This document shows, in pieces, positions 25,000 to 35,409 of a stretch of 64,000 nt of DNA. The stretch comes from Nageia nagi. Its lineage: Eukaryota; Pinophyta. The DNA lies in contig JBITNC010000001.1 in assembly GCA_050084985.1 (NCBI GenBank), positions 95,356,001 to 95,420,000 of the forward strand. The letters run 5' to 3'. The position numbers and the translations under genes were made by a program. The notes under the pieces were generated by a model. That model saw only the letters and a list, made by a program, of their open reading frames with translations. It searched no databases and was not told the DNA's origin. The first letter of the stretch is position 1. Every line of letters starts with the position of its first letter.

Positions 25000-26530
25000 A
25001 AGAATGGTAGTATTAATCCAATAATATGGATTCAATTTTCCATCAAGAGCAAAAGATTGCAATGTGGATAATGATGAACCTTTTGGCCCACTTCAATATT
25101 TAACAATCACAAAGAAGATTGAACCTTTTTAACTATTTCAATAGTTAACAATTAAAGAAAAAGTTAAACCTTTTTAACTAATCCACTCAAACATTATAGA
25201 GAAAGGTGAACTTTTTTAACTACTCCAACATTCAAACATTATAGAGAAGGGAGAACCTTTTTAACTATTCTTATATTCAAAAATTACAGATAAGGAAAAA
25301 CCTTTTTAACTACTCCAACATTCAAAAATTATGGAGAAGGCCGAATCATTTCAACTACTCCAAGAATTGGTAATTATAGAGAAGTTTGAACCTTTTTAAC
25401 CACTCTAATTCTCAACAATCATAGAGAAGGTTGAATTTTTTTAACCACTCCATTTACAAGAACTCTTTAGCAAAGAACATAAAGAGGAATAATTTTTTTT
25501 ATATTAAAAAATCCATAAACAAGGATAAAACTTCTTAACAAATAAGTAACATAACTTCATAAAGTAGAAAAATAATCCATAAACTTATATTTACACAATA
25601 TTTTTATATATTACCAATTTGCATCATTATTTAACTCTCTATAAAGAATGTACAAGAATTAATCATTGATTGCCTAATCTATAAGATTACTATCAACCAA
25701 TTTAAAGAATTTATTTAAATGTTAATGAAGAATGAACAAACATATATAATAATAATATATAATAATATATATATTTCCTGCAAGATTAACTTCATGAATA
25801 AGATGAAGGCTTTGAATGCTTATCACAGTAGTATGAAGCATTTATAACAAAGTATTATAAATATTTATTATAACTGCTATTATAATTGTAATATACTTCC
25901 TTTCACACCAAACCATAAGAAAAAAGATTTAATTCTTATACAGACAACACTTAGTAACCATAAATTTTTTATAAATACTTTTATTTATATATTAGAAAGC
26001 AACTATATGTTCTTAAAATATTCTTCTACTTGTAACTAATAGCAACTAGTAGATAATACTTCACATAGCATTTTGCAAATGACTTAAGAATTTTTTGAAG
26101 GAGTAGCATTGAGATTAAGATATTTTAATTCCTCATGGAGTATAGAATAACATTCAACCAACATGTTATTCTCAATTTGTAGGTTATTTTCTCTTCCATG
26201 AGCAAATCAAAGGTCTACTTGCACACTATTCATTTCTTTTTAAACATACCACATTTGTGATTGAAAACATATAACTATTGGTATAAAAATTGAATTTCAT
26301 GCTCCAAGGAAGAAGGGTTGGAAATAACTCCAAATGAGGATTTTTTCCTAGCATTAGTTGGAGGAACATGAACCAGAGCATTAGTCTAAAGATAGTGTAG
26401 AGTATTAAGTTGACCAAGGATTGGATAATTAGGAGGAACATGGATCAAAGGATTAAGAGGAGCATTTGGTGGAACATTTAGTGGAGGATTAAGTGGAACA
26501 TAATACTCTTCATAACTAGAACATGCTAGA
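25000..26530 (-). pseudogene. broken coding region: Pro-rich segment plus 15-residue repeats (unknown product)
   Basis: Product unknown. On the element's sense (minus) strand, near 26400-26510, a frame reads VPLNPPLNVPPNAPLNPLIH and HVPPNYPILGQLN, a low-complexity Pro/Asn-rich segment. It is followed by SSLEHEIQFLYQQLYVFNHK, which looks like an amphipathic or coiled-coil stretch. Downstream (25076-25480) are nine 45-bp units whose translation is close to LE(W/stop)LKRFNLLYNF. The stop in most units is TAG, and one unit keeps TGG (Trp). The array's frame is preserved through the only length change seen (42 bp). No similarity to gag, protease or RT is evident. Confidence 0.45.
25076..25480 (-). 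repeat. 45-bp tandem repeat, about nine units
   Basis: The plus-strand anchor GAACCTTTTTAACTACTCC or a variant recurs at about 25076, 25121, 25166, 25208, 25253, 25298, 25343, 25388 and 25433. Spacing is 45 bp except one 42-bp step, so both are multiples of three. Confidence 0.88.
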
Positions 26531-26761
26531 TACTTTCATAACCAATACATTTGGATACCTATCTATTATGGCTAATTCATATATTTACATGCAACTGATG
26601 ATCTCTATTTATAATCATTTGAATGAGGCAAGTAGGTATGAAATAGTAAACTCAATTAAGGTTAATGTTAAGGTTACCATAGATTTGTTACAGAAATAAA
26701 ATCTTCACTACAAGTTGTATCAACCTATTTTTGAGAACAAGATGCATCATCATACCATACA

Positions 26762-27015
26762 TGTCTAAGCATTATCAATGCAGGTGGTAAGGTCACCATA
26801 TATTTATACAAAAAAGAAATTGATGACATGAAACATGTTTAAAAATTATTAATGCAAGTGGTAAGGTCACCATATATTTATATGAAAAAGAAATCAATGA
26901 TACAAAAATGTCTAAGAATTATTAATGCAAATGGTAAGGTCACTATATATTTATATGAAAAACAATTGATGACACAAAACATGTCTAAGCATTATTAATG
27001 CAATTGGTAAGGTCA
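26762..27015. repeat. 73-75-bp tandem repeat, about four units
   Basis: The anchor GGTAAGGTCAC recurs at 26785, 26860, 26933 and 27006, inside units reading TGTCTAAGCATTATTAATGC and CATATATTTATATGAAAAA. Spacing is 75, 73 and 73 bp, which is not frame-preserving, so it is probably non-coding. Confidence 0.88.
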
Positions 27016-29319
27016 CCACATAAGTCTACATAAATTAACTACAAATAGATAATGGCACAAAAAATATCTCATCATTCAATGAACATTTTTTACATAAAAA
27101 AGGTTATGAAATCTCGATATTCTTCTAAAAGAGAAGACTATCATGACATGATATATTATTTTAGCCAAGTTGTAAACTAATAATGCCATTAAGTTAGGAA
27201 TTATAAATCCTATACCACAATCCATTAAATAAGAACTTACCTATGCTACTAGTCAAACCTTATACATATAATATTAATTTGACTATACATTAGTTAAGAT
27301 TTACAAATCACAACTTTATCAATTCACTAAAAATGAAATAACCATTCCATCAATAAACATGTTGACAAACATCCATTATCAACAATACTATTGCATGGAA
27401 GGTAATAACAAAATAACCAATCAACAATGTGGCATTAAACTTAAAGAAGAATAAAATCTTCCTGAGATGGACGTACCAAGATGGAAAATATTAAGTTTTA
27501 CTCTTGAAAAATATAATTATACTTTTACCAAGTATAAATCTAATAAAACCAAATATCACATAGCCAATGTGTGATATTGAATGCATAAGTTAAGGAAAAG
27601 TAATTAACTTTGATGTTATCAACATAATTTATTTAAAGGATTAGTGTAAAAACAATACTTAAATACCCATATAATTGCTACAAAAAATTAGTAACATTCT
27701 TTAAATACAATAACTTATGCTTTTATAGTCATAATATTTATTTTATCCATAACCATAGATGTTTGGAAACAATAACATTTTTTTTTTTTTAAAGAAATAT
27801 CAATATTGTACTTCAAAAAGAAGAGGTCTTAATGAAAAAGTGTTTTTATTTTACAGTTTGAATGAAGTCATGAGGAAAATAAAAAAATCTCACATGCACT
27901 AGACATAAGGTAGGGAACATATACAAATATATTTTTACTTTTAACTTAAGTGTGGCTTTATTGAGGAGATACACCTCAAGGCTTATGAAGAACTTAAATA
28001 GTGGGTGACAACAAGTGGAACCCATACAAAGTGGTGGGCCATAATAAGTGAAACATGCAATAATTTTTTATCAATATGTGCAATCAATTTTACTCCATAT
28101 TGCTCACAAAAAAGAATTATTGCTTTACCTCTCCTTCTTGAGAAATTAATTATATGTAATAAATTTTACTTAATATTGCTCACAAAAATTAATTATTATT
28201 TTTCCACAAGATTAAGTACTAATCTATTTAAGGTAAAAAAATTAAGAAAGGTAAAAATGGGTGTTCCATAAGAGATCTAGACTAAAAAAAAAATACACTA
28301 TTCCTCCATGTTTGTATCTTACCCCATAAATCCCCTATTTTTGCCTTATGAAATTCATTTCAATTTAAATATCAATATATATCATTGATTTTTTTTTAAT
28401 AAAAAATATTTAAACTTGGTAGGTGGTAATGTGGGACAAAGTTCAACTATATGGCATTTTAAAAATGCTAAGTAAAGTCCTGCTGAAAAAAAAAATTGTC
28501 CAAGTTTGAACAATATGCCACCTTTGATTTTAAAACATATTGAAAATAGTATCCATAATTATCATTAAAAAAATAAGAGTTATGCTCCCCTTAAATTTTT
28601 AAAAAATAATGTAGGAATAATTTTCCTAACACCCAAAATATTTATCCATAAATATTCTTCTTTCAATAACAACACTAAAAATAAATTTTTTTATTCACCC
28701 AAAAAATATTTATCCATATATATTTTGCTTTCAATTTTTTTTTAAATAATAACACTTAAGAAATATTTATCCATACATGAATATTGTTCTTTTTCCCTTT
28801 ATTTTTATTTAAAAAATAATTCCTTCAAAAATTCCATTGCTAAGACATTATTGAATTTTGCAAGGAATAATAATAAAAAGGAGTGAAATAATTAAATAAA
28901 TAAGGTATACTTCTCACCAAATTAAGAAGTAAAGAAAACATTTACTATCTATCCACCATCTAACCACTCTCTAAAAATTATTATAAATTGCACTATTTCA
29001 CCAAGTGCATTAATCAAGTGGAGAAAAGATGGACTAAAAAATTAAACTAATAGGTCAACAAAGTAGTTGAAATGAGGCATTAAATAATTAAATGTGTCCA
29101 ACTAAAAACCATAGGCCAACCATGGTTCAAATAATTTTAAGTTTCCTCTTGAAAAAAAAACTCTAACATGGACAAGAGGAGAAAAAAATGTTATGGTGTT
29201 GCAAATGTGTAGGGAGAAAGTGGAGGTGGCACAAGTGGAGGTGGCATAGAGGGTTCCATCGAAAGAGTGAGAAGAGGTTTTAGCTACAAGGTGGTGGTGG
29301 TATAGGGTAAGATTTGATA

Positions 29320-29745
29320 GAGAGTGTTGGTCCCCCCTTGGGGAGTTACAGCCCCCCCTTGGGAAGTCATGACCCCCCCTTTAGCACCTATCTCTATAGC
29401 CTTGGGATGGCGTAACTTGTAGGAAGGTCACATGCCCCTTTATGGAATGGCCCCTATAGGTGGTGCAACCCTTTAGGCTAGGATGGTCAATCTACCCTTA
29501 GGTGGTGGCCCCCTTGGAATGACCATCCTTCCTTTAGGAGAGCGAAAGCCCCTTAGGATGGCCAACCTATCTTTAGGAGAGTGAAGACCCCCTTAGGATG
29601 GCCAGATTACCTTTAGGAGAGCGAAGGCCCCTTGGGACAGTCAACCTACCTTTAGGAGAGTAATGGTCCCCTTGGGATGGCTATCCTACCCTCAGGTGGT
29701 GACCCCTTTGGGATGATAAACCTACCCTTAGGTAAGTAATGGCTT
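29320..29745. repeat. GC-rich 39-40-bp tandem repeat
   Basis: Units of the type CCTTAGGATGGCCAACCTAC followed by TTTAGGAGAGCGAAGGCC recur at about 29512, 29551, 29591, 29630 and 29670, with degenerate copies on both sides (including CCCCCCTTGGGGAG-type text at 29330-29380). It is far more GC-rich than anything else in the window. Spacing alternates between 39 and 40, so it is not a clean coding repeat. Confidence 0.85.
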
Positions 29746-30554
29746 GGGGTTTGGCATCCTACATGCTACATGGCCCCACCCTTCATTCTTTTAAATTTTT
29801 TAAATTATGATTTAAAAAATTTAAAGTAACCCACTTTTTAAATTTTTTTTAAATAGAAAAATTAATTAAATCTTGGTTCACATAACCTCCAAGTATATGA
29901 TGTAAAATAAAATACATATATTTATTGGAAATCAAAATTTTCCATAATATCATTGTATACAAAAGTTAACAAAATTTGTGTATATATTTATGTAAAATAA
30001 ATACAAATATATAACAACATAAACAAAAAAATTCCAAAATAGGCAAAGTATTGACCAACAATATATTGTTGTTACATATTAAATATTTTAGGTAAACTAA
30101 ATTCTTCCAACAAAATTGTAACAACAATATAGTTGTAAGAAAAGTTTTCATAATAAAAGATAACCTATTGTTATATATATGCAATAATTTTTTGTAAAAA
30201 ATGGCATACTAAACCCTTCTAAAGAGATAATCTTTTAAACAAAAGAAATTTAGTACTAAATAAAATAATAAAGCACCAAAAACCTTAATTTTTAAGCTAT
30301 TCTTATGCCGATAATCCTATTTTATTTAAACAACATATAAGATTAATTGCAAAAAGGTTTAATTTTAACATAATCAAGCTTATGTATAAGAAAATGAAAG
30401 CTTAATATGAAGCTAAAGTTTAGCAAACTATTGCTAAAAATGGCTTAAAAAATAGGAGAGATCAAGGTGAAAATTTATACCTCAAGTATTTTAACTCACC
30501 AAAGTAGATGAAAGGGCTAGAATGGACCTTCAAAAATGATGAAGAGAAGCATCC

Positions 30555-30572
30555 AAGATAGCTTGATACCAA
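30555..30572 (-). promoter_or_regulatory. primer-binding site (Met-tRNA type)
   Basis: The minus strand reads TGGTATCAAGCTATC directly inside the 5' LTR, close to the TGGTATCAGAGC site used by many plant LTR elements. It fixes the element's orientation. Confidence 0.75.
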
Positions 30573-30573
30573 A

Positions 30574-31022
30574 TGGAGGATTTAAACCTTAAAAATAAAA
30601 TCCTAATCTACCAAGATCACTTGAAAACCCTCTCAACCATAAATATTCAAATCATTAACACAATAATCAATCTCACAAATTTGACACAAATATAAAGTGG
30701 TTCATCTCATGCAAGAGAGTACATGCACTAACTAAGATCCATCTCATTCACAAAATGCCTCTCTTACAACTCTTCCTACTTCTCCTAACAATCCTAAAGC
30801 ATAACAACACTACAAAATTGAGTGTAAACCTAAGTGAGTAAACTATAAGAGAGGCCCTCTATTTATAGGGCAAAGTACTCCCTTTAACCATCCTTGTACC
30901 CAAGGGTTAGGTTAAAGTTACATAATATTTTATTCCTTAAACACTTAAAGGTATCTAGATATATTTTAAATTGTTAAGTAGGTTACTTATAAGAAGACAA
31001 TAATGCATTATACATTCCAACA
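30574..31022 (-). repeat. 5' LTR of the 7.4-kb element
   Basis: Pairs with 23590-24038. It starts TGTTGGAATG and ends CCTCCA on the minus strand, i.e. TG...CA, followed by the primer-binding site. Confidence 0.92.
30858..30868 (-). promoter_or_regulatory. TATA box in the 5' LTR
   Basis: CTATAAATA on the minus strand, about 155 bp into the LTR, a normal place for the U3 promoter. The partner LTR keeps a near-identical CTATAAATAA at about 23877-23887. Confidence 0.55.
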
Positions 31023-31274
31023 ACTAATATGTATGTCATCATCCAAAATTCTATGTTCTTTTTGTATTTTATCATTTACCAATTTAACACTTTGTTCAAC
31101 ACCAAATAATTTGATCAAATAGTTGAAGCCTAATTCTCTATCTTTATAACACTACAATCTATCTCTTTGAAATTAATCCTCATTAATTCCAAAGTTTATT
31201 ATTCATGAAAAAATTTACAATTTAGAGGCTTTGTTTAAATGTTGACATATATAAAAAATTACAAGTAAGAGGAA

Positions 31275-31746
31275 TGATGTAGATTCCTTAAGAGACCAAA
31301 AATAAATCTCCAAAATTGATTCACAACACACAAGTAAATCAATAGAATAATAAATTTTACAACAATAATTATTTATTCTTTTGAATATACAATACATCTT
31401 AAAAAGGATTACAATAAGCTTTTATAAAGCATCTCTTTCTTTCTAATTTTAAGAAATCCTAAAATATAGCTAAGATGAGGTCCAAAGAGGAACCATACAT
31501 CCATTATTCAATGCATGCAATTAATCTAAAAATTTAAAATTTAAAATATAACTAAAAGCAAAACCAAACATTGGGTTATACAATGAATATTTCAAGATTT
31601 GGAATTGTCTCCCATGGGAGACATTGCAAACTTGTAAATTTTGAAATTTTACATGATTTGAAAAAAGGGGCTCAAAAAGATATTCAGAAGTTACAATATT
31701 ATTCTACTGCATAAAAAAAGTGTAACTGTATGTTACAGGTGCATCA
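31275..31746 (-). repeat. 3' LTR of the 2-kb element
   Basis: 472 bp. Shares TGATGTAGATTCC, CATCTCTTTCTTTCT, TTATTCAATGCATGCA and CCCATGGGAGA with the right copy, with scattered differences. Confidence 0.88.
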
Positions 31747-31779
31747 TTCTCCTTTTCTTTAAAATAAATTATTTCTTGA

Positions 31780-32760
31780 GTTCTACTAATCTCAAAAATT
31801 GAAATTACCCAAGAATAAAACCCCTTCATTTTAAACTTTCTTCTTTTCTAACTGGTCTTTGCACTCTTCTCTCTTCATCTTGGATTCTAGAATTCACTTT
31901 TGATCCTCCTCCTTTCTAAGCATCTAACTTTCTCCATATTTTCCATTCTTTGGAAAAATTATTTATTTATTCCCATAAAATAAAGACACCCCAAAAGGAT
32001 ATTTCACTCATATATTCCTCATCAAAAAAGCTTATTGGTTTAAAAATGCATCATACTTTTGTGTATCAAAATGATTATCCATGTGCTCCACTACTAGTTT
32101 TAGAAGAAATTATATTTCTTCTTCCTCCTTAAACTCCATTACTATATAAAATAACTCTATCATATTAGCTAAAATGATATCTTCATATCATAATTTAGTG
32201 TTCAATATCTCTTTAAAAATTTCATCCATCTTTATGGTTGCTTCTATTGGCTCCATAACTATAAAAAATAATTCTATAGTTTGAATTGAATTAACATCCT
32301 TATATTTGATTTTAGCTTACATGATCTTCTTTGAGATCTTATTTTTTTGTTGGATATCTTCAATGCCTTATTCCTCTTTAGGTATACTCATGATTACCAA
32401 CTCAAAACCCTTAGGTACATCCATATGCTTCTCTACAACTACATAACTGTAAGGGTTCTTAAAACCTTTTTCTTTTCCAACCACACTTTCCTCTTTTAAT
32501 CTCATAGTCCTCTTTCTCCATAGGAATTTTATCTTCTTCATACTTCTAATAGAAGGTTTCAAGCAAGCTATCCTTCAACTCTCCTTAGCATCAAGGTACT
32601 CAACCTTGAAGCCTAAAAGTCTTTCCTCCTTCATGAGATGCATGCATTCAAACTTTATACTCCTCAAAGCATCTTCAAACTACAACTGTTTATGTTGCTT
32701 ATTTATTTGTATGCCTTCAGTGGTGATCAATATCTAATATTCTACCAATTAAATCAACAT
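31780..32760 (-). pseudogene. Lys/Glu-rich broken reading frame inside the 2-kb element (unknown)
   Basis: Not recognised. The minus strand has an open piece at 32368-32562 (KKIKFLWRKRTMRLKEESVV and KGFELVIMSIPKEE) and continues, after stops, as MEPIEATIKMDEIFKEI- and FKEEEEIIFLLKLV-like text. The charge pattern suggests a former coding sequence rather than random AT-rich DNA, but no domain could be assigned. It could be a gag remnant or captured host sequence. Confidence 0.35.
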
Positions 32761-32774
32761 TTTTTAGTACCAAA

Positions 32775-33234
32775 TGATGTAGATTCCTGCAAGAGATCAA
32801 AAATATATCTCCAAAATTGATTTACAACATACAAGTAAATCAATGGAAGAATACATTTCACAATAATACTTCTTTATTCTTCTAAATCTACACTAACTCC
32901 TTAAATGGATTACAATAAGGTTTTATAAAGCATCTCTTTCTTTCTCTCTAATTTTAAGAAAGCCTAAAATATTACTAAGATGAGGCCCAAAAAGGAACCA
33001 TGTATCTATTATTCAATGCATGCATTTATTATAAAAATAGAAACTTAAAAATAAAACTAAAAGTAAAAGCAAAATTTGAGTTGTATTGTATCCCATGGGA
33101 GATGCATCAAACTTGTAGATTTTGAAATTTTGCATGATCTATTCAAAATAGTATCCAAATCAAAAATTACATTCTTTGAAAGTTACAACATTATTATGCT
33201 ACATAAAGTGTAACTAGATGTCGTAGGTGTATCA
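32775..33234 (-). repeat. 5' LTR of the 2-kb element
   Basis: 460 bp, partner of 31275-31746. Its outer end abuts a second copy of the DNA that lies left of the element. Confidence 0.88.
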
Positions 33235-33590
33235 AATTATCTTAATACACTACATCCATATCAATTCATGAGCAAGTGTAAAATGTAATTTTTCTAGCTC
33301 AAAGTTCAAACATTGTATATTTCCCAATACCAATAACAAACAATATGAATCTCATCATACTAAAATTCTATATTCTTTTATAAATAATGTATTTTATCAT
33401 TTTCCAATTTGGCACTTTTATCAACACCAAATAGATTTGATCAAATAGTTGAAACCTAATTCTCTATCTTTATAACACTACACTTTATCTCTTTGAAATT
33501 AACCCTCATTAATTTTAAAGTTTATAATTAATAAAATAAATTACAAGTTAGAGGCTTTGCTTAAATGTTGACATATATCAAAATGAAAGT
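33235..33590. repeat. second copy of the flank found at 23475-23589 plus 31023-31255
   Basis: CATCCATATCAATTCATGAG and TTTTTCTAGCTCAAAGTTCA match 23485-23570. Then AAATTCTATATTC, GATCAAATAGTTGAA, CCTAATTCTCTATCTTTATA and GAGGCTTTG match 31040-31245. The two halves are contiguous here but separated by the 7.4-kb element in the other copy, so this is an empty-site version. Confidence 0.85.
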
Positions 33591-34691
33591 TATGCATTAC
33601 AAAACTTGATAAGCATTTCTCTTATATTAACATGAACTCTAATTAATTGGACTTTTATAGAATGTAGCTTTTTTTCATATAAATATATCAAATATATTTA
33701 TTTTTTTCATTGGATTTTCCTCTACATGCAAGAGATAAAGCTCATAAACATGATCTCCTAGTTCTTCTCACCCATCTACTAGCATCATATCAAACTTTCA
33801 TCTTTTGTTAGCATCCCATCAAATCAACATCTTGAGTGGGATCCCATACCACTCTTCATTTACTACCCCATTTAGCATTTACTCTAATATTTAGCAAACT
33901 TACCTATTGTATTATGACCTCAACTCATTTGGAGGAGCTTCATAATGCATTATGTTGTTGTTGGAAAGAGCCATGGTAGTTGAGATATGCCCATTGAAAT
34001 TCATACCAAAAGCATACCACAAGGTAAGTCTCCTACCTCAAGCGTTATCATTTCATTGGATGATTTTAACTTTTCATATAAGTGGCTAGAGTATCATACC
34101 CTTATTATGTGCTTCTTAAATAATATCCTAAATGATTATATCATATTAATTGGATTTCAATAGCTTGGTATTCCTATGGGATAAATTCAAATGGATACAA
34201 AAACTAACTAATGGTTTTTTTTTCACTTCCATTTTACAAACCCTGAAAATGTTAAAGCTATCTTGAATAAAGGGATATAAAATATTCACATATTACCTTA
34301 TTGATTTTTTAACATTGGAACTAAGACTTTATAGTTTCTAACATGGTATCCTTGAAACTCCTAGTTGGGTTGAATACCTTTGGCTCTAGCTTCCCTTGTG
34401 TCCCTTTCTTAGCATCCTTATTACATCAATAGGTTATTTCATACACATGGAACAATAATTTTTTTTATGACATATACTCCCACTATCACATGTGCATTCA
34501 ATTTTATTCATTAAGGACCTCAAGGAATATATCAACCTACAAGTGGGGTATACAAAAATCTATTAATAAGTAATATATATTAACCTACCAACACTTACTA
34601 TTAGTCCCAATCAATTGCTTGTTTCTCTCTTTGGAATTTTTCCAAGAAACTTTGATTCACCTAGTCCATTTTTTAGTATAGGGATGATAAG
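33591..34691. other. unassigned sequence
   Basis: AT-rich. Plus-strand frames have stops every few dozen codons and no motif I recognise. It is probably old repeat or LINE/retroelement debris. It ends at ATAAG, the target duplication of the next element. Confidence 0.4.
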
Positions 34692-35345
34692 TGTAGAGGT
34701 CTGAAAATGATATTACAATGTAATGCCATGTGTTATATTAAATGCTATATCATTTATCATGGTTTATTTATTAAAGTATCTTGAATATAACAAATTTTAT
34801 ATTATTGCTAGAGGTAAAACTTCACTCCTTTTTATGTCATTATAGGCTATATATATGAGTGGAATAGGTATACCTCCATATATAAAAAGTTTTGATATAT
34901 AAGAACTCTGATAGGTATCAACCATAATCTTCATCAAGCTACAATGTGTTTAGACACTAGCTATCATGAGAAATTGTTATACTCTAAGCTCTAAAATTTT
35001 TATCTTTTGTGCATAACATAATTGATACATCTCATGTCATCAATGGCATACTTCTCTTAGCCTAGTGGCAATGTACACTTCTAGATCAATGGTTCCATAT
35101 TTTGATGGTCAAGTTCTTGATTCATGCAAACGATGATTTATTGTAAGCTTCCCACAAATCTGATCTAATCCTCTGAAGATTCATTATTATTTGTTATTGA
35201 GGATTGCACATACACTTCATATTAGATGGATGTGTTTCATGTATATTTTTTATATCTAATATAGTGTACATTATCTATTTCCACTTACATTGTAGATCAT
35301 TTATTTATTATGTATATTTATATTTTACACAATTTAAGGTCTATA
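34692..35345 (+). repeat. 5' LTR of the 8.7-kb element
   Basis: Collinear with 42657-43395 over ATGTGTTATATTAAATGC, ATATCATTTATCATGG, TATAGTGTACATTATC and TTTAAGGTCTA. It lacks roughly 80 bp near its start, including the TTATTATTTATTTAATAAAT block kept in the other LTRs of the family. Confidence 0.88.
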
Positions 35346-35409
35346 TTTTGGTGAACTGGATATTCTTACACACCTAGATCCTGATCTAGGGCATCCCTTA
35401 TAAAGATTC

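Larger units (their letters stand above)
23590..31022 (-). mobile_element. 7.4-kb LTR retroelement without recognisable pol (LARD-like), minus orientation
   Basis: Bounded by two 449-bp LTRs that begin TGTTGGAATG on the minus strand. Next to the right LTR, the minus strand reads TTTGGTATCAAGCTATC, a Met-tRNA-type primer-binding site. At the other end, AAGGGCGAG precedes the 3' LTR as a short polypurine tract. Flanks are ACCAA and ACTAA, a 5-bp target duplication with one change. The interior has no convincing protease, RT or integrase. It holds three unrelated tandem arrays and a broken coding region for a Pro-rich protein and a 15-residue repeat. It is therefore best described as a large retrotransposon derivative, mobilised in trans. 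Confidence 0.85.
31275..33234 (-). mobile_element. small (2-kb) LTR retroelement, minus orientation
   Basis: Two collinear repeats (31275-31746 and 32775-33234) flank about 1.03 kb. On the minus strand the LTR starts TGAT(A/G)CACCT and ends TACATCA. A strong polypurine tract, AAAGAAAAGGAGAA, lies just inside the left LTR. TTTGGTACTAAA lies inside the right LTR where a primer site should be, a decayed Met-type site. The interior has no recognisable gag or pol but carries a Lys/Glu-rich reading frame. Flanks AGGAA and AATTA do not match, so there is no target duplication. Confidence 0.82.

Noticed and set aside
24880-25000. Possible Copia RNase H remnant (YSDYSIVVGDL-like, minus strand) before the 3' LTR of the 7.4-kb element
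   Set aside because: The position would fit Copia, but the resemblance is limited to a few residues and no other pol domain is visible.
26762-27015. CRISPR-like array
   Set aside because: Direct repeats without distinct spacers, in a eukaryotic retroelement; an ordinary tandem repeat.
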